Counted from the stretch's first letter, positions 1 through 9,153 are shown. The stretch: 64,000 nt of DNA from Senegalimassilia sp003474385 (GCF_003474385.1 NZ_QUCY01000011.1:1-64000), one strand, 5' to 3'. Numbers and translations: made by a program. The notes: generated by a model from the sequence alone, not told the origin.

Positions 1-318
1 AAATCTCAGACTTTCTTTTCTTTGTCCAAGATTTGGGGTGCGGTTCAATTCCGGGGCCGGTCCTCGCTTTTCCCCGCTGCTTGTTGCCTTCAAGCTGATA
101 ACGGGGAAGCGGGCAACGGAGCGTGCGAGTCGCCTTCGCCTCTTATGGGTGCGAAGGCCCCGATGCGACCTTTGCGCCCATGTGCGAGAAATCGAATTTG
201 CCCGCGCCCTATGCGCGGGCAACCGCGCACCGCGCACGAAAAGGGGCGACCCGAAGGCCGCCCCTTGCAAAATGCGTATGTCCCGCACTGGCGATTCGCC
301 AGATGCGATGCGTTCGCG
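1..318. other. Non-coding region downstream of hpf
   Basis: No convincing gene is visible on either strand. The stretch holds a perfect stem-loop at 198-222 (10-bp arms, TTGCCCGCGC pairing with GCGCGGGCAA, 5-nt loop) with no T-run beside it, and the hpf terminator at 239-266. The short reading frames here are Arg/Ala/Pro-rich and lack ribosome-binding sites. Confidence 0.6.
239..266 (-). terminator. Rho-independent terminator of hpf
   Basis: On the minus strand a GGGGCG/CGCCCC stem is followed by TTTT, about 50 bases after the hpf stop codon. This is the expected layout for the end of a minus-strand transcript. Confidence 0.7.
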
Positions 319-876
319 CTACTCCGTCTGCTTCAGCAGGCCGTAACCGCCGTCGTCGCGACGATACAGCACGTTGACCAGGTTCGTGTCGCGGTCGGTG
401 TAAGCGAAGAAGTCGTGACCCAGCAGGTCGATCTGCACCAGGGCCTCTTCCTCGGTCAGCGGCGCGAACTCGATCTCCTTCACGCGGACGACTTCCTCAT
501 CGGCGGTGAACTCCGCCATCAGGCTCTCGGGATCGAACTCGCCGACAGGGGCAACTGCGGCCTCGCGCGGCTTGCGGTCGAGCACGCGGGTCTTGAACTT
601 GCGAAGCTGGCGAAGAACCTTGGCTGCCGCAACGTCGATGGCAGCGTACATGTCCTCTTCGGACTCCTCCACGCGTACGATGTGGCCCTTGGTGCGCAGC
701 GTGACCTCGCAGATAGCGGGGGTGGCGTTGGCGGGGTTCTTCTCCACATGCAGCACGACTTCGGCATCCAGCGGATTGATGTCCATGACCTTCATGGAAT
801 TGCCGATTTTGTCTTCGGCGTACTCGCGCAGCGCATCGGTTACAGGCATTTTGCGTCCGGTGACGGTAATGCTCAT
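319..876 (-). CDS. hpf: Long-form ribosome hibernation promoting factor
   Basis: A 185-residue protein that binds the 30S decoding region in stationary phase and dimerises 70S ribosomes into inactive 100S particles. Residues 1-100 are the RaiA/YfiA fold (start MSITVTGRKM, then a DVAAAKVLRQLRKFKTR basic helix). A linker is followed by the C-terminal dimerisation domain (VRVKEIEFAPLTEEEALVQ, then LLGHDFFAYTDRDT and NVLYRRDDGGYGLL), which defines the long form. I chose the ATG at 876 because AGAGGTG lies 6 bases upstream; a GTG three codons earlier falls inside that Shine-Dalgarno. A TATGAT hexamer at 954-959 on the minus strand could be the -10 box. It is transcribed divergently from nhaA. Confidence 0.95.
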   Translation of the reverse strand: MSITVTGRKMPVTDALREYAEDKIGNSMKVMDINPLDAEVVLHVEKNPANATPAICEVTLRTKGHIVRVEESEEDMYAAIDVAAAKVLRQLRKFKTRVLDRKPREAAVAPVGEFDPESLMAEFTADEEVVRVKEIEFAPLTEEEALVQIDLLGHDFFAYTDRDTNLVNVLYRRDDGGYGLLKQTE

Positions 877-1281
877 GTCAATCACCTCTTCTTCGCGGCG
901 GACAAAAAAGACCGACGGTGTTTTTCCTGCTCAGAGCCATAAAAAGCGCTTACATCATAGGTGGCAGGTTATCCCCTTCCGTCGAATCTGTGGGTACAGC
1001 ATAGCGCACTTTATGTTGATTTAACCGGCGAATTCCCGGTATTTTCGGGTTCGTTCGTAAACGATTTGAAAACGTCAACGCCACGTTCCCGGGCGTGTCG
1101 CAACGCCGCCGTGATAGACTGTGCCGAATCCGCGAGGACGGCCCGCAAGGCGCCTATCGCGAAAGGCGACAGAGGGGCGTTCCTGATCCCCACCGGCTCG
1201 TTTCGCCATGGAACGGGCCTCATGAAAGAACAAGCTTCGTTTCGCGGGCTGCATAGGCGCTTCCCGCAAGTTAGGTAGGAT
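877..1281. other. Divergent intergenic region between hpf and nhaA
   Basis: About 400 bases without a supported gene. A minus-strand TATGAT (954-959) is a candidate hpf -10 box, with no good -35 at standard spacing. On the plus side only the nhaA ribosome-binding site (AGGTAGG just before 1282) is clear. Confidence 0.5.
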
Positions 1282-2781
1282 ATGACCGACAGCCGTATCT
1301 ATATCAAAGAGGTGCAGGGCCACCAGCATCGCTACCAGAAGCTCATCCAGCTGACGCATTCGTCCACGAAGGCCGCCGGTGCCATGCTGCTTGCCGCCGT
1401 AGTGGCGCTCATCGTGGCAAACACCGCCGCGCACGAGCCGTTCCTGGAGTTCTGGCATTCGCACGTGGGCGTCTTCTTCGGCGAATCCGTCGTCGAGATG
1501 TCGCTTGCGCACGTGATCAACGACGTGTTCATGGCCGTGTTCTTCCTTTTGGTGGGCTTGGAAGTGAAATACGAGCTCACGGTGGGCGAGCTGACCAACA
1601 TCCGCCAGGCGCTGCTGCCCATCATGGCGGCCGTCGGCGGCGTTTTGGCGCCTATCGCCATCTACCTGGTGTTCAACGCCGCCGACCCGCAAACCGTGGG
1701 CGGCTGGGGCGTGCCTACGGCAACCGACATCGCGTTCGCGTTAGGCATTCTGGCGCTTCTGGGCAACCGCGTGCCGGCCGGCGTGCGCGTGTTCCTCTCC
1801 ACGCTCGCCGTCGCCGACGACATCATAGCCATCCTGGTCATCGCCATCTTCTACGGTCAAAGCCCGTCGCCGGCTTGGCTGTTGGCCGCGGGCGTGGTGC
1901 TCGCCGTGCTGGTTGCTATGAACAGGGGGCATGTGTACTCGCTGCTTCCGTATATGCTGGTGGGCGCCTTGCTGTGGTACTGCGTATATATGTCCGGCGT
2001 GCACTCCACCATCGCCGGCGTGCTGCTGGCGTTCGCCATCCCGTCCGGTTCGCGCGTGAACCTGCGCACCTTCGCCACCTGGTCCGACTCCAAGGTCCGA
2101 GAAGCGAATCGCGCCTTCGACCCTGAGGAGCCTGTTCTGGCGCAGGGCCGGTATATGGAAACCGTCCGGCATCTGTCGCACGTGGCCCGTCAGGTGGTGC
2201 CGCCGGCCACGCGCCTGGAGCACAAGCTGTATCCGTGGGTGTATTTCGGCATCTTGCCGCTGTTCGCCCTGACCAATGCCGACGTCAGCTTCGCCGGCAT
2301 GGACGTGGGGTCGCTGTTCGCCTCTCCGGTGTTCTTCGGCATCTTTTTCGGCCTTCTGGTGGGCAAGCCGCTCGGCATCATGCTTATGAGCTTCCTAGTG
2401 GTGAAGCTCAAGCTGGCCAGCCTGCCCGAGAACGTCAACTGGCAGCACATGCTGGGCGCGTCCATCCTGGGCGGCGTCGGCTTCACCATGGCCATTTTCG
2501 TGGCGAACCTGGCCTTCGCCGATGCGGTGTTGGTGGCAACGGCGAAGCTGGGAATCCTGCTGGCATCGCTTGCTGCGGGCGTGCTGGGCTTCACCTTCCT
2601 GCTGGTGCAGGCGCGCGGCGCCCAGAAACAGGGCGTGGCGTTCGTCGATCCGGCCGCCGAGAGCGCCGACGAGGAGCTTGAGGCGCTGCCCACCGCGGCA
2701 CGCGAGGCTGCGCTCGAGGGCCGCGAGATGCTGCACGACCTGGAGGAGGACGAGGAGCTCGACCCGCGCGGCGTAGCGTAG
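1282..2781 (+). CDS. nhaA: Na+/H+ antiporter NhaA
   Basis: A 499-residue inner-membrane antiporter that expels Na+ in exchange for protons. About eleven hydrophobic helices run from residue 30 to 450. Family signatures visible are FFLLVGLEVKYELTVGEL, VPTATDIAFALGILALLG and LAVADDIIAILVIAIFYG; the last two hold the paired aspartates of the ion-binding site. It is longer than the E. coli enzyme (388 residues) because of a cytosolic insert (about 265-295) and an acidic C-terminal tail rich in Glu/Asp (about 455-499). The ATG at 1282 follows AGGTAGG closely. It is monocistronic here. Confidence 0.95.
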   Translation: MTDSRIYIKEVQGHQHRYQKLIQLTHSSTKAAGAMLLAAVVALIVANTAAHEPFLEFWHSHVGVFFGESVVEMSLAHVINDVFMAVFFLLVGLEVKYELTVGELTNIRQALLPIMAAVGGVLAPIAIYLVFNAADPQTVGGWGVPTATDIAFALGILALLGNRVPAGVRVFLSTLAVADDIIAILVIAIFYGQSPSPAWLLAAGVVLAVLVAMNRGHVYSLLPYMLVGALLWYCVYMSGVHSTIAGVLLAFAIPSGSRVNLRTFATWSDSKVREANRAFDPEEPVLAQGRYMETVRHLSHVARQVVPPATRLEHKLYPWVYFGILPLFALTNADVSFAGMDVGSLFASPVFFGIFFGLLVGKPLGIMLMSFLVVKLKLASLPENVNWQHMLGASILGGVGFTMAIFVANLAFADAVLVATAKLGILLASLAAGVLGFTFLLVQARGAQKQGVAFVDPAAESADEELEALPTAAREAALEGREMLHDLEEDEELDPRGVA

Positions 2782-2879
2782 GAGCTGCGTTCGCTCCTTG
2801 AACGCCGCCGTTTGCGACGGGGCCGCCGCCGCAGTGTGCGCAAGCTGCGCAGGTGCGGCGCGCATCGGAATCATTGCGG

Positions 2880-2885
2880 TATACT
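2880..2885 (+). promoter_or_regulatory. Candidate -10 box upstream of glmU
   Basis: TATACT about 138 bases before the glmU start. I see no good -35 hexamer at 16-18 bases, so this rests on the -10 match alone. Confidence 0.3.
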
Positions 2886-2947
2886 TTTCGGCAGTTCAAT
2901 CGCTTGCAACGTCGATGCGCTCATTCGCGCATCGGCCTATGGCGCCC

Positions 2948-3007
2948 CGCCGGCAAAGCCGGCGTTCGCGCTTGCGGGCGCTGCGTTTCGCGGCGCCCGC
3001 GTTTTCG
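2948..3007 (+). terminator. Two stem-loops before glmU (terminator or attenuator)
   Basis: A perfect CGCCGGC-AAA-GCCGGCG hairpin (2948-2964) is followed by GCGGGCGC/GCGCCCGC (2974-3000) and GTTTTC. The second looks like an intrinsic terminator only about 10 bases before the glmU Shine-Dalgarno. It may end nhaA transcripts or attenuate a leader started near 2885. Confidence 0.5.
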
Positions 3008-3022
3008 ACCAAGGAGGATCGC

Positions 3023-4408
3023 ATGGAAGCTGCCGCTATCGTTTTGGCTGCGGGCGCGGGTACTCGCATGAAGTCCAAAAGGCCCAAGGTGGCACACGAG
3101 GTTTTGGGCAAGCCGCTCGTGCGCTGGGTGGTCGATGCCGCCCACGCCGCCGGCGTCACCCAGGTGGCAACGGTGGTCGGCCATGCCCGTGAGCAGGTCA
3201 TCCCGCTGGTCGAGGGCGACACGCAGGTAGTGGTGCAGGAAGTGCAGAACGGCACGGCGGGCGCGGTGCTCGCCTGCGCCGACGCATTCGCCGGCTTCGA
3301 CGGTTCCCTGTCGGTGCTCACCGGCGACTGCCCGCTCATCAAGCCCGAGACCATCGCCCGCCTGGCACAGGTGCGCGACGAGAACAACGCCGCCGTGGTG
3401 GTGCTCACCATGAAGCTGGATGACCCCACCGGCTACGGCCGCATCATCCGCGATGCCGACGGGCAGGTCGAGCGCATCGTCGAGCAGAAGGACGCCACGC
3501 CCGAGGAGGCGGCGGTCAACGAGTGCAACTCCGGCTTCTACTGCTTCGACGCCCGCGCCTTGTTCGACGCGTTGGCCCAGGTCAGCAATAACAACGCCCA
3601 GGGCGAGTTCTACCTCACCGACGTGCTCGAGATCTGCCGCAACGCCGGCCGTCCCGTGCTGGCGCTCGCCACCGACGACGCCGCCGAGTGTCTGGGCGTC
3701 AACTCCCGCATCCAGCTGGCCCAGGTCACCAAGGTCATGCAGCGCCGTATCAATCACGAGCATATGGCCGCCGGCGTCACCATGGTCGACCCCGACCAGG
3801 TGTGGATCGGCCCGGACGTGAAGATCGCCCAGGATGTCGAGCTGCTTCCCCAGGTCATGCTCATGGGCGCCACCGGGATCGGCGAGGATAGCGTCATCGG
3901 CCCGAACACGCGCCTGACCGACACGAAGGTCGGCCGCGGCTGCGTCATCGAGGAGACGGTGGCCATCGAGGCTCAGCTCGACGACGCCGCAACCGCCGGC
4001 CCGCGCGCCTACCTGCGCCCGGGCACGCACCTGTGCGAGGGCGCGAAGGCCGGCACGCACGTGGAGATCAAGAAGTCCACCATCGGCCGCGGCAGCAAGG
4101 TCCCGCACCTCAGCTACATCGGCGACACCACCATGGGCGAGGGCGTCAACATCGGCGCCGGTTCCATCACCTGCAACTATGACGGCAAGAAGAAATGGCC
4201 CACCACCATCGGCGACAACGTTTTCGTAGGCAGCGACACCATGATGGTGGCCCCCGTGACCATCGGCGACGGCGCCATCATCGGCGCGGCATCGTGCATC
4301 ACCAAGGAGGTGGCGCCCGACGCGCTCGCGCTCACGCGTCCCGAGCAGAAGGAGATCCCCGGCTGGGCCGCCAAGAAACGCGCCCGCCAGGCCGCCGAAG
4401 GCAAGTAA
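3023..4408 (+). CDS. glmU: Bifunctional UDP-GlcNAc pyrophosphorylase / GlcN-1-P acetyltransferase
   Basis: A 461-residue cytosolic enzyme that acetylates glucosamine-1-phosphate and then uridylates it to UDP-N-acetylglucosamine, the precursor of peptidoglycan and surface glycans. The N-terminal uridyltransferase has the nucleotide-binding loop LAAGAGTRMKS (about residues 8-18) and LTGDCPL. From about residue 255 a left-handed beta helix of hexapeptide repeats follows, ending in the acetyltransferase part with YLRPGTHL, SYIGD and GAGSITCNYDGKKK. The ATG at 3023 has a strong AAGGAGG 5 bases upstream; longer frames add only low-complexity sequence. prs follows 150 bases later on the same strand. 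Confidence 0.97.
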   Translation: MEAAAIVLAAGAGTRMKSKRPKVAHEVLGKPLVRWVVDAAHAAGVTQVATVVGHAREQVIPLVEGDTQVVVQEVQNGTAGAVLACADAFAGFDGSLSVLTGDCPLIKPETIARLAQVRDENNAAVVVLTMKLDDPTGYGRIIRDADGQVERIVEQKDATPEEAAVNECNSGFYCFDARALFDALAQVSNNNAQGEFYLTDVLEICRNAGRPVLALATDDAAECLGVNSRIQLAQVTKVMQRRINHEHMAAGVTMVDPDQVWIGPDVKIAQDVELLPQVMLMGATGIGEDSVIGPNTRLTDTKVGRGCVIEETVAIEAQLDDAATAGPRAYLRPGTHLCEGAKAGTHVEIKKSTIGRGSKVPHLSYIGDTTMGEGVNIGAGSITCNYDGKKKWPTTIGDNVFVGSDTMMVAPVTIGDGAIIGAASCITKEVAPDALALTRPEQKEIPGWAAKKRARQAAEGK

Positions 4409-4560
4409 ACCGCGTTTGCCATAAGCCTTTCGCAATCCGCAGGGCCGGCTGGCCGTGAAGTCCTCATAGAGGGTTCGCGTGCCAGCTGGTCTTTTCCTTT
4501 TCCGCCAGGTAGAATGACTTCCGTATGAACAACTGCGAAGCGATGCGAAGGAGCACGCGC

Positions 4561-5538
4561 ATGACTGCGGAAATGGAAAAGCGTAAGAGGATGGCAGTGT
4601 TTTCGGGTTCCTCGAACCTGAAGCTGGCCGACGAGATCGCACAGGAGCTGGGCATCTCCCTGGGCAATGTGAAGCTGGAGAAGTTCGCCAACGGCGAAAT
4701 TTACGCTCGCTACCAGGAAAGCGTTCGCGGCGCCGATGTGTTCATCGTGCAGTCCGTGTGCTCGAGCCCCAACGGCTTCGACGTCAACGACAACCTCATG
4801 GAGCTGCTCATCATGATCGACGCCGCTAAGCGCGCCAGCGCGCACAGCGTCAGCGCCGTCATCACGCATTACGGTTACGCGCGCCAGGACCGCAAGGCCG
4901 CTCCGCGCGAGCCCATCACCGCTAAGCTGGTAGCCGACCTGCTCACCGCCGCCGGCGCCGACAACATCATCGCCATCGACCTGCACCAGGACGCCATCCA
5001 GGGCTTCTTCGACAAGCCGGTCAACCACATGACGGCCATGCCCATCTTCGTGGACTACTTCGAGCAGAAGGGCTTCAAGTCCGAGGAGCTGTGCGTGGTG
5101 TCTCCCGACGTGGGACGCGCAAAGGCCGCCAAGAAGTTCTCCACGCTGCTTGATTGCGACATCGCCATCATGCACAAGGACCGCCCGAAGCACAACCAGG
5201 CCGAGATCACGGCCCTGATCGGCGACGTGAAGGACAAGATCTGCATCCTCAACGACGACATGATCGATACCGCCGGCAGCCTGGTGGCCGCAGCCACCAC
5301 GCTCAAGGCAAAGGGCGCGAAGAAGATTTACGCCTGCGCAACGCACGGCCTGTTCAGCGGCCCTGCCTACGAGCGACTTGAGAACTCCTGCATCGAGGAG
5401 GTCGTGGTCACCAACGCCGTGCCCGTGCCGCTCGAGCGCCAGACCGGCAAGATCAAGGTTGTCACGCTGGCCCCGCTGTTCGCGCAGACTATCAAGAACG
5501 TGTACAACAACGGCTCCGTCGCAAGCCTGTTCGAATAA
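4561..5538 (+). CDS. prs: Ribose-phosphate pyrophosphokinase (PRPP synthetase)
   Basis: A 325-residue cytosolic enzyme that transfers pyrophosphate from ATP to ribose-5-phosphate to give PRPP for nucleotide, His and Trp synthesis. Visible signatures are MAVFSGSSNLKLADEIAQ at the N-terminus, the flexible-loop YARQDRKAAPREPITAKLVA, the Mg/ribose-phosphate site DLHQDAIQGFF, and the PRPP loop ILNDDMIDTAGSL. I placed the start at the ATG at 4561 because AAGGAG sits 7 bases upstream; an ATG at 4525 would add 12 residues without a good ribosome-binding site. It follows glmU on the same strand and may be co-transcribed with it. Confidence 0.96.
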   Translation: MTAEMEKRKRMAVFSGSSNLKLADEIAQELGISLGNVKLEKFANGEIYARYQESVRGADVFIVQSVCSSPNGFDVNDNLMELLIMIDAAKRASAHSVSAVITHYGYARQDRKAAPREPITAKLVADLLTAAGADNIIAIDLHQDAIQGFFDKPVNHMTAMPIFVDYFEQKGFKSEELCVVSPDVGRAKAAKKFSTLLDCDIAIMHKDRPKHNQAEITALIGDVKDKICILNDDMIDTAGSLVAAATTLKAKGAKKIYACATHGLFSGPAYERLENSCIEEVVVTNAVPVPLERQTGKIKVVTLAPLFAQTIKNVYNNGSVASLFE

Positions 5539-5872
5539 TCGTTTCGCCGCTCGGACTGCCGGCGAGCTTGCTTATCGTCGCAAGTCCTCGCGTCACGTCG
5601 TCCTCGCGCTCGTTTGCGCGCGGGGCTCCTTTGGGCCTCGCGTTGACGCGGTGGTTCGCGATGGGGTCCGGCTGCATGGGTGGCGTATCCCAAAACGGGG
5701 AAAGCCCGCCTGGCTTCGCAAGGGGCTCGGGCGGGCTTCGCTTGTCGTTGGGGTAAGACGCGCCGGGCTTGGAGACGTCGCGATGGCGTTCGAACCCCGT
5801 CGGCCCCGGCGAGCTTTCACTAGATAAAGGCTTCGGGCGCAGTCCAGGAATGCGCATACAAGAAGGAAAAGC
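5539..5872 (+). other. Intergenic region with stem-loop between prs and pth
   Basis: About 330 bases without a supported gene. A hairpin at 5702-5738 pairs AAGCCCGCC with GGCGGGCTT around an 18-base loop, but no T-run follows, so terminator function is uncertain. The motif CCGGCGAGCTT occurs near both ends of the region (about 5560 and 5808). Confidence 0.45.
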
Positions 5873-6430
5873 ATGTTTTTGATTGTCGGCCTGGGAAATC
5901 CAGGCGAGGAATACGAGCACACGCGCCACAACGCCGGCTTCGATTCGCTTGATCTGGTGGCCGAAGAGGTGGGCGCGCGCTATTGGAAGACCGAGTGCGG
6001 CGCGCTCACGGCCAAGGGCGTATGGCGCGACCACGATGTGGTGCTGGCAAAGCCGCAAAGCTATATGAACACGTCGGGCGGGCCGGTGAAGCAGCTGATG
6101 AACGCGTATGGCGTGAAGGCAGACCACCTGATCGTCATCCATGACGAGCTGGACATCGACCCGGGCACCATCCGCGTGAAGTTCGGCGGCGGCCACGCCG
6201 GCCATAATGGGCTGCGCAGCATCTGCGACAAGCTGGGCACGCGCGACTGGTTCCGCGTGCGCTGCGGCATCGGCCGCCCGCCGGGACGCATGCCGGTGGT
6301 CGATTGGGTGCTCGGCCGCCCGAAGAAGGAGCAGGCCGACGATTTCACCCAGGCAACGCACTTGGCAAGCCAAGCGGCCCTGGGCCTGGTCACGGATGGC
6401 CTGGAGAAAACCCAGCAGCGCTTCAACTAG
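5873..6430 (+). CDS. pth: Peptidyl-tRNA hydrolase
   Basis: A 185-residue cytosolic enzyme that releases peptides from peptidyl-tRNA that dropped off the ribosome. The canonical start MFLIVGLGNPGEEYEHTRHN carries the catalytic region: the Asn of LGNPG and the His of TRHNAG. KPQSYMNTSGG, VIHDELDIDPG and GGHAGHNGLRSI follow, as in the family, and the length is normal. The ATG at 5873 is preceded by AAGAAGGAAAAGC. Confidence 0.97.
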   Translation: MFLIVGLGNPGEEYEHTRHNAGFDSLDLVAEEVGARYWKTECGALTAKGVWRDHDVVLAKPQSYMNTSGGPVKQLMNAYGVKADHLIVIHDELDIDPGTIRVKFGGGHAGHNGLRSICDKLGTRDWFRVRCGIGRPPGRMPVVDWVLGRPKKEQADDFTQATHLASQAALGLVTDGLEKTQQRFN

Positions 6431-6466
6431 CACTGCGGGGCAAACAGGGGGCGCGGTGGGGTGTGA

Positions 6467-6546
6467 ACAGGGGACGATGGCGCGTTCAGGTTGGGTGCCT
6501 TTCGTGGACGCAAGGCACCCAACCTGAACGCGCCATCGTCCCCTGT
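6467..6546. repeat. Perfect 35-bp inverted repeat (large hairpin)
   Basis: Two identical 35-base arms (6467-6501 and 6512-6546) flank a 10-base loop. The outer part reads ACAGGGGACGATGG...CCATCGTCCCCTGT. It lies between pth and the next gene and has no open frame of its own. A decayed relative with the same outer motif is at 20439-20482, so this looks like a dispersed palindromic repeat and not a unique terminator; no T-run follows. Confidence 0.85.
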
Positions 6547-6605
6547 CGCTAGCTTCTCTGCGTGCCTGTTAGCCGTGCTCGAGCGGCGCGCGAAAGGAGG
6601 GCCCT

Positions 6606-8009
6606 TTGCCTGCAACTGACAAACGCGCTGCGTATTCGTTGTTCGCGCTCGTGGTCCTCACCGCGGCGTGCGGTAACCTGTCGCAAACCGCCGTGAACGC
6701 CATGATGATGGGTATTGTGGCGGATATGGGCGTTACCGTGGAGCTTGGCCAGTGGTTGAGCACCGGCTACATGCTCATGCTCGGGGTTGCCGTGCCCGCT
6801 GTCACGTGGATTTCCAAACGCTTCAGCGCAAGGCAGCATATGCTTCTCGGTCTGGGGCTTTCCCTTGCGGGTTCGCTCATATGCCTGGCTGCGCCCGGCT
6901 TCTGGGTGCTGTTGGCCGGACGCATCCTGCAGGCGGTTTCCACCGGTATCCTTTTGCCGTTCATGACCACCATCGCCATGGTCAGCTTCCCTCCGGGCCG
7001 TCAGGCCACGGCCATGGGCATCGCGGGGGTGGCTATGGGCTTCGCGCCCAATATCGGGCCCACCGTGGGCGGCGCTATGGCGTCGGCATGGGGCTGGCGC
7101 AGCTTCTTCGTTCTTCTGGCGGCTCTGACCTGCGTGTTGACGCTGTGCGCCCTGGTGCTGGTGAAGCCCTCGAAGCCGCATGATGCTGCTGCTCGCCTGG
7201 ACGCGGTCTCGCTTTCCTTGTCCACCCTGGGCCTGGGAGGCGTGCTGCTGGGCTTCAGCAACGCATCGTCCTTCGCCCTAAGCAGCCCCTATGTATGGGT
7301 CCCGCTTGTCGCGGGCGCGGCTCTGTGCGTGGCGTTCATCGTGCGCCAAAAGCGCTTGGAAAGCCCGCTCATCGATCTGGGCGTATTCCGCTCGGCCCGC
7401 TTCAACGCCGGTTTCGCGGCGCAGAACCTGCTGTTCGCCTCCTTCATGGGCGTCACGCTGGTGGTGCCGTTGTATGTGGAAGGCCTGTGCGGCGGCACGG
7501 CGCTTCAGGCGGGTATGGTGTTGCTGCCGGGCACCGTCGCCGCGTTGGTGCTCAACCCGCTCGGCGGCGTGCTGACCGACCGCATAGGCGCGCGAAGGGT
7601 GTGTCTGGTTGGCGGGCTTATGCTCTCCGCCGGCGCCGTTCCCATGTGCTTTCTCGATGCCGCCTCGCCGCTGTGGCGGGCGGTCGTGTTCCAAGGCGTA
7701 CGCGCATGCGGCGTGTCGCTGCTCATCGGGCCGCTTACCCAGTGGAGCCTGGCCGACCTGCCGCGGCCGCTCGTGCCGCACGGCAGCTCGCTGTCCATCG
7801 CGGTGCGCCAGGCCTGTGCCGGCTTCGGCACGTCGGCCATGGTGCTGGCTATCTCGGCGGGGCAGGGGATAGCCGCCCGCGGCGGCCTTGCCGGCGGGCT
7901 GCAGGCCGCGCCTGACGCGCTCACGGCGCTGCCGTACCACTTGGCGTTCGGCTTCTCGGCGGTGCTGTCGCTGTGCGTGCTCGCGGCTATCGCGTGGAAG
8001 GTCCGTTAG
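6606..8009 (+). CDS. MFS transporter, multidrug-type
   Basis: A 467-residue integral membrane protein with 12-14 predicted helices, placing it in the major facilitator superfamily, nearest to EmrB/DHA2 drug:H+ antiporters. Visible are LGQWLSTGYMLMLGVAVP in the second helix, the loop 2-3 motif around WISKRFSARQHML, AGRILQAVSTGILLP (motif B-like Arg) and GFAPNIGPTVGGAM (motif C, typical of exporters). The start is a TTG at 6606 with AAAGGAGG 5 bases upstream. The substrate cannot be told from sequence. It stands alone downstream of the 6467 hairpin. Confidence 0.85.
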   Translation: MPATDKRAAYSLFALVVLTAACGNLSQTAVNAMMMGIVADMGVTVELGQWLSTGYMLMLGVAVPAVTWISKRFSARQHMLLGLGLSLAGSLICLAAPGFWVLLAGRILQAVSTGILLPFMTTIAMVSFPPGRQATAMGIAGVAMGFAPNIGPTVGGAMASAWGWRSFFVLLAALTCVLTLCALVLVKPSKPHDAAARLDAVSLSLSTLGLGGVLLGFSNASSFALSSPYVWVPLVAGAALCVAFIVRQKRLESPLIDLGVFRSARFNAGFAAQNLLFASFMGVTLVVPLYVEGLCGGTALQAGMVLLPGTVAALVLNPLGGVLTDRIGARRVCLVGGLMLSAGAVPMCFLDAASPLWRAVVFQGVRACGVSLLIGPLTQWSLADLPRPLVPHGSSLSIAVRQACAGFGTSAMVLAISAGQGIAARGGLAGGLQAAPDALTALPYHLAFGFSAVLSLCVLAAIAWKVR

Positions 8010-8048
8010 CGCATCTTGTGCCGTTCGCGGCCGTTTTCGCGCCAGCGG

Positions 8049-8076
8049 TTGCACGTTCCCGCACGTCTGGTATACT
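8049..8076 (+). promoter_or_regulatory. Sigma-70-type promoter of the amino-acid ABC operon
   Basis: TTGCAC at 8049-8054, a 16-base spacer, then TATACT at 8071-8076. It lies about 85 bases upstream of the binding-protein start. Confidence 0.7.
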
Positions 8077-8160
8077 TCACTTCAGCACTCTACTGTGATA
8101 AAGTGATTGCTAAGGAACCAAGCAGCCATGCCCGCGGGCATGCGCGGAAGGGAAGGGAAC

Positions 8161-8994
8161 ATGAAGAAGAAGCTCCTCGGCCTGGTGGCATGCGTTGCCA
8201 CGTTGGCCCTGTCCGGCGCCCTGCTGGCGGGTTGCTCGGGGTCTGGCGACAAGACCGGCGGCGACTCCGCTGACGGCAAGGAAACCCTGACGGTCGGCTT
8301 CGACCAAAGCTATCCGCCGTACGGCTTCGTCGGCGACGACGGCAAGTACACCGGTTTCGACCTGGATCTGGCTCAGGCCGTGTGCGACAAGAACGGCTGG
8401 GAGCTGAAGCTGTCCGCCATCGATTGGGATGCCAAGGACGCGCTGCTGGCCCAGGGCAACATCAACTGCATCTGGAACGGCTTCACCATGGAGGGTCGCG
8501 AGGGTGGCTACACCTTCTCCGATCCCTACATGCTCAATGAGCAGGTCATCGTCGTGAAGGCCGGTAGCGACATCTCCGATTTCGCAGGCCTGTCCGGCAA
8601 GACCGTCATGACCCAGGTCGACTCCGCTGCGCTTGACGTGCTCGAGGGCGACCAGGCTGAAGTGGCCGCCACCTTCAAGGGCGGTGCCGCTCAGACCATC
8701 GGCGACTACAACAACGCCTTCATGCAGCTTGATTCCGGCATGATCGATGCCGTCGCCTGCGACTTGTCCATTGCGCAGTACCAGATCGCCGCGAACCCCG
8801 ACAAGTACGTGCAGCTGTCCACCCCGCTGTCCACTGAGCACTACGCCGTGGGCTTCAAGAAGGGCGACACCGAGCTGGCTCAGAAGGTCACCGAGACTCT
8901 GAAGCAGCTCGACGCTGACGGCACCGTCAAGCAGCTGTGCGAGAAGTACGCCAGCTACGGCATCAGCTACGACAACTGGGTGCTCGGCAAGTAA
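8161..8994 (+). CDS. Polar amino-acid ABC transporter, substrate-binding lipoprotein
   Basis: A 277-residue family 3 solute-binding protein anchored to the outer face of the membrane. The N-terminus has a lysine-rich stretch, a hydrophobic core and a lipobox LLAGC at about residue 23; a Gly/Ser/Asp linker follows. The mature part has the usual LTVGFDQSYPPYGFVGDDG, GFDLDLAQAVC and WNGFTMEGREGGYTFSDPY signatures that line a polar or acidic amino-acid site. The ATG at 8161 follows AAGGGAAGGGAAC. It is the first gene of a three-gene import operon with the permease and ATPase. Confidence 0.93.
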   Translation: MKKKLLGLVACVATLALSGALLAGCSGSGDKTGGDSADGKETLTVGFDQSYPPYGFVGDDGKYTGFDLDLAQAVCDKNGWELKLSAIDWDAKDALLAQGNINCIWNGFTMEGREGGYTFSDPYMLNEQVIVVKAGSDISDFAGLSGKTVMTQVDSAALDVLEGDQAEVAATFKGGAAQTIGDYNNAFMQLDSGMIDAVACDLSIAQYQIAANPDKYVQLSTPLSTEHYAVGFKKGDTELAQKVTETLKQLDADGTVKQLCEKYASYGISYDNWVLGK

Positions 8995-9153
8995 TGCCCC
9001 CGCTTGCCCCCGGCAAGCAGCTTGATAGCGTATCCTATTAGGGCCGGAGATGCGAACCCTTGCCCCCTATGCACGATGCGACGCGTTTTGAAACCGCGTT
9101 CACGTGCATGGCGGGCGGGGGAAGCTTCCCCGGCCTTCCGGCTGCTTTTTCCC

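Noticed and set aside
30..75. A GGTTCAATTCC word resembling a tRNA or tmRNA T-arm near the window start
   Set aside because: The bases on either side cannot form the 5-bp T stem, and no acceptor stem, anticodon arm or CCA end fits around it.
2921..4642. Very long minus-strand frame opposite glmU, and similar antisense frames opposite prs, DUF4012, helicase and others
   Set aside because: They mirror high-GC codon bias of real genes, are Gly/Ala/Val/Leu/Asp-rich without family features, and lack ribosome-binding sites.
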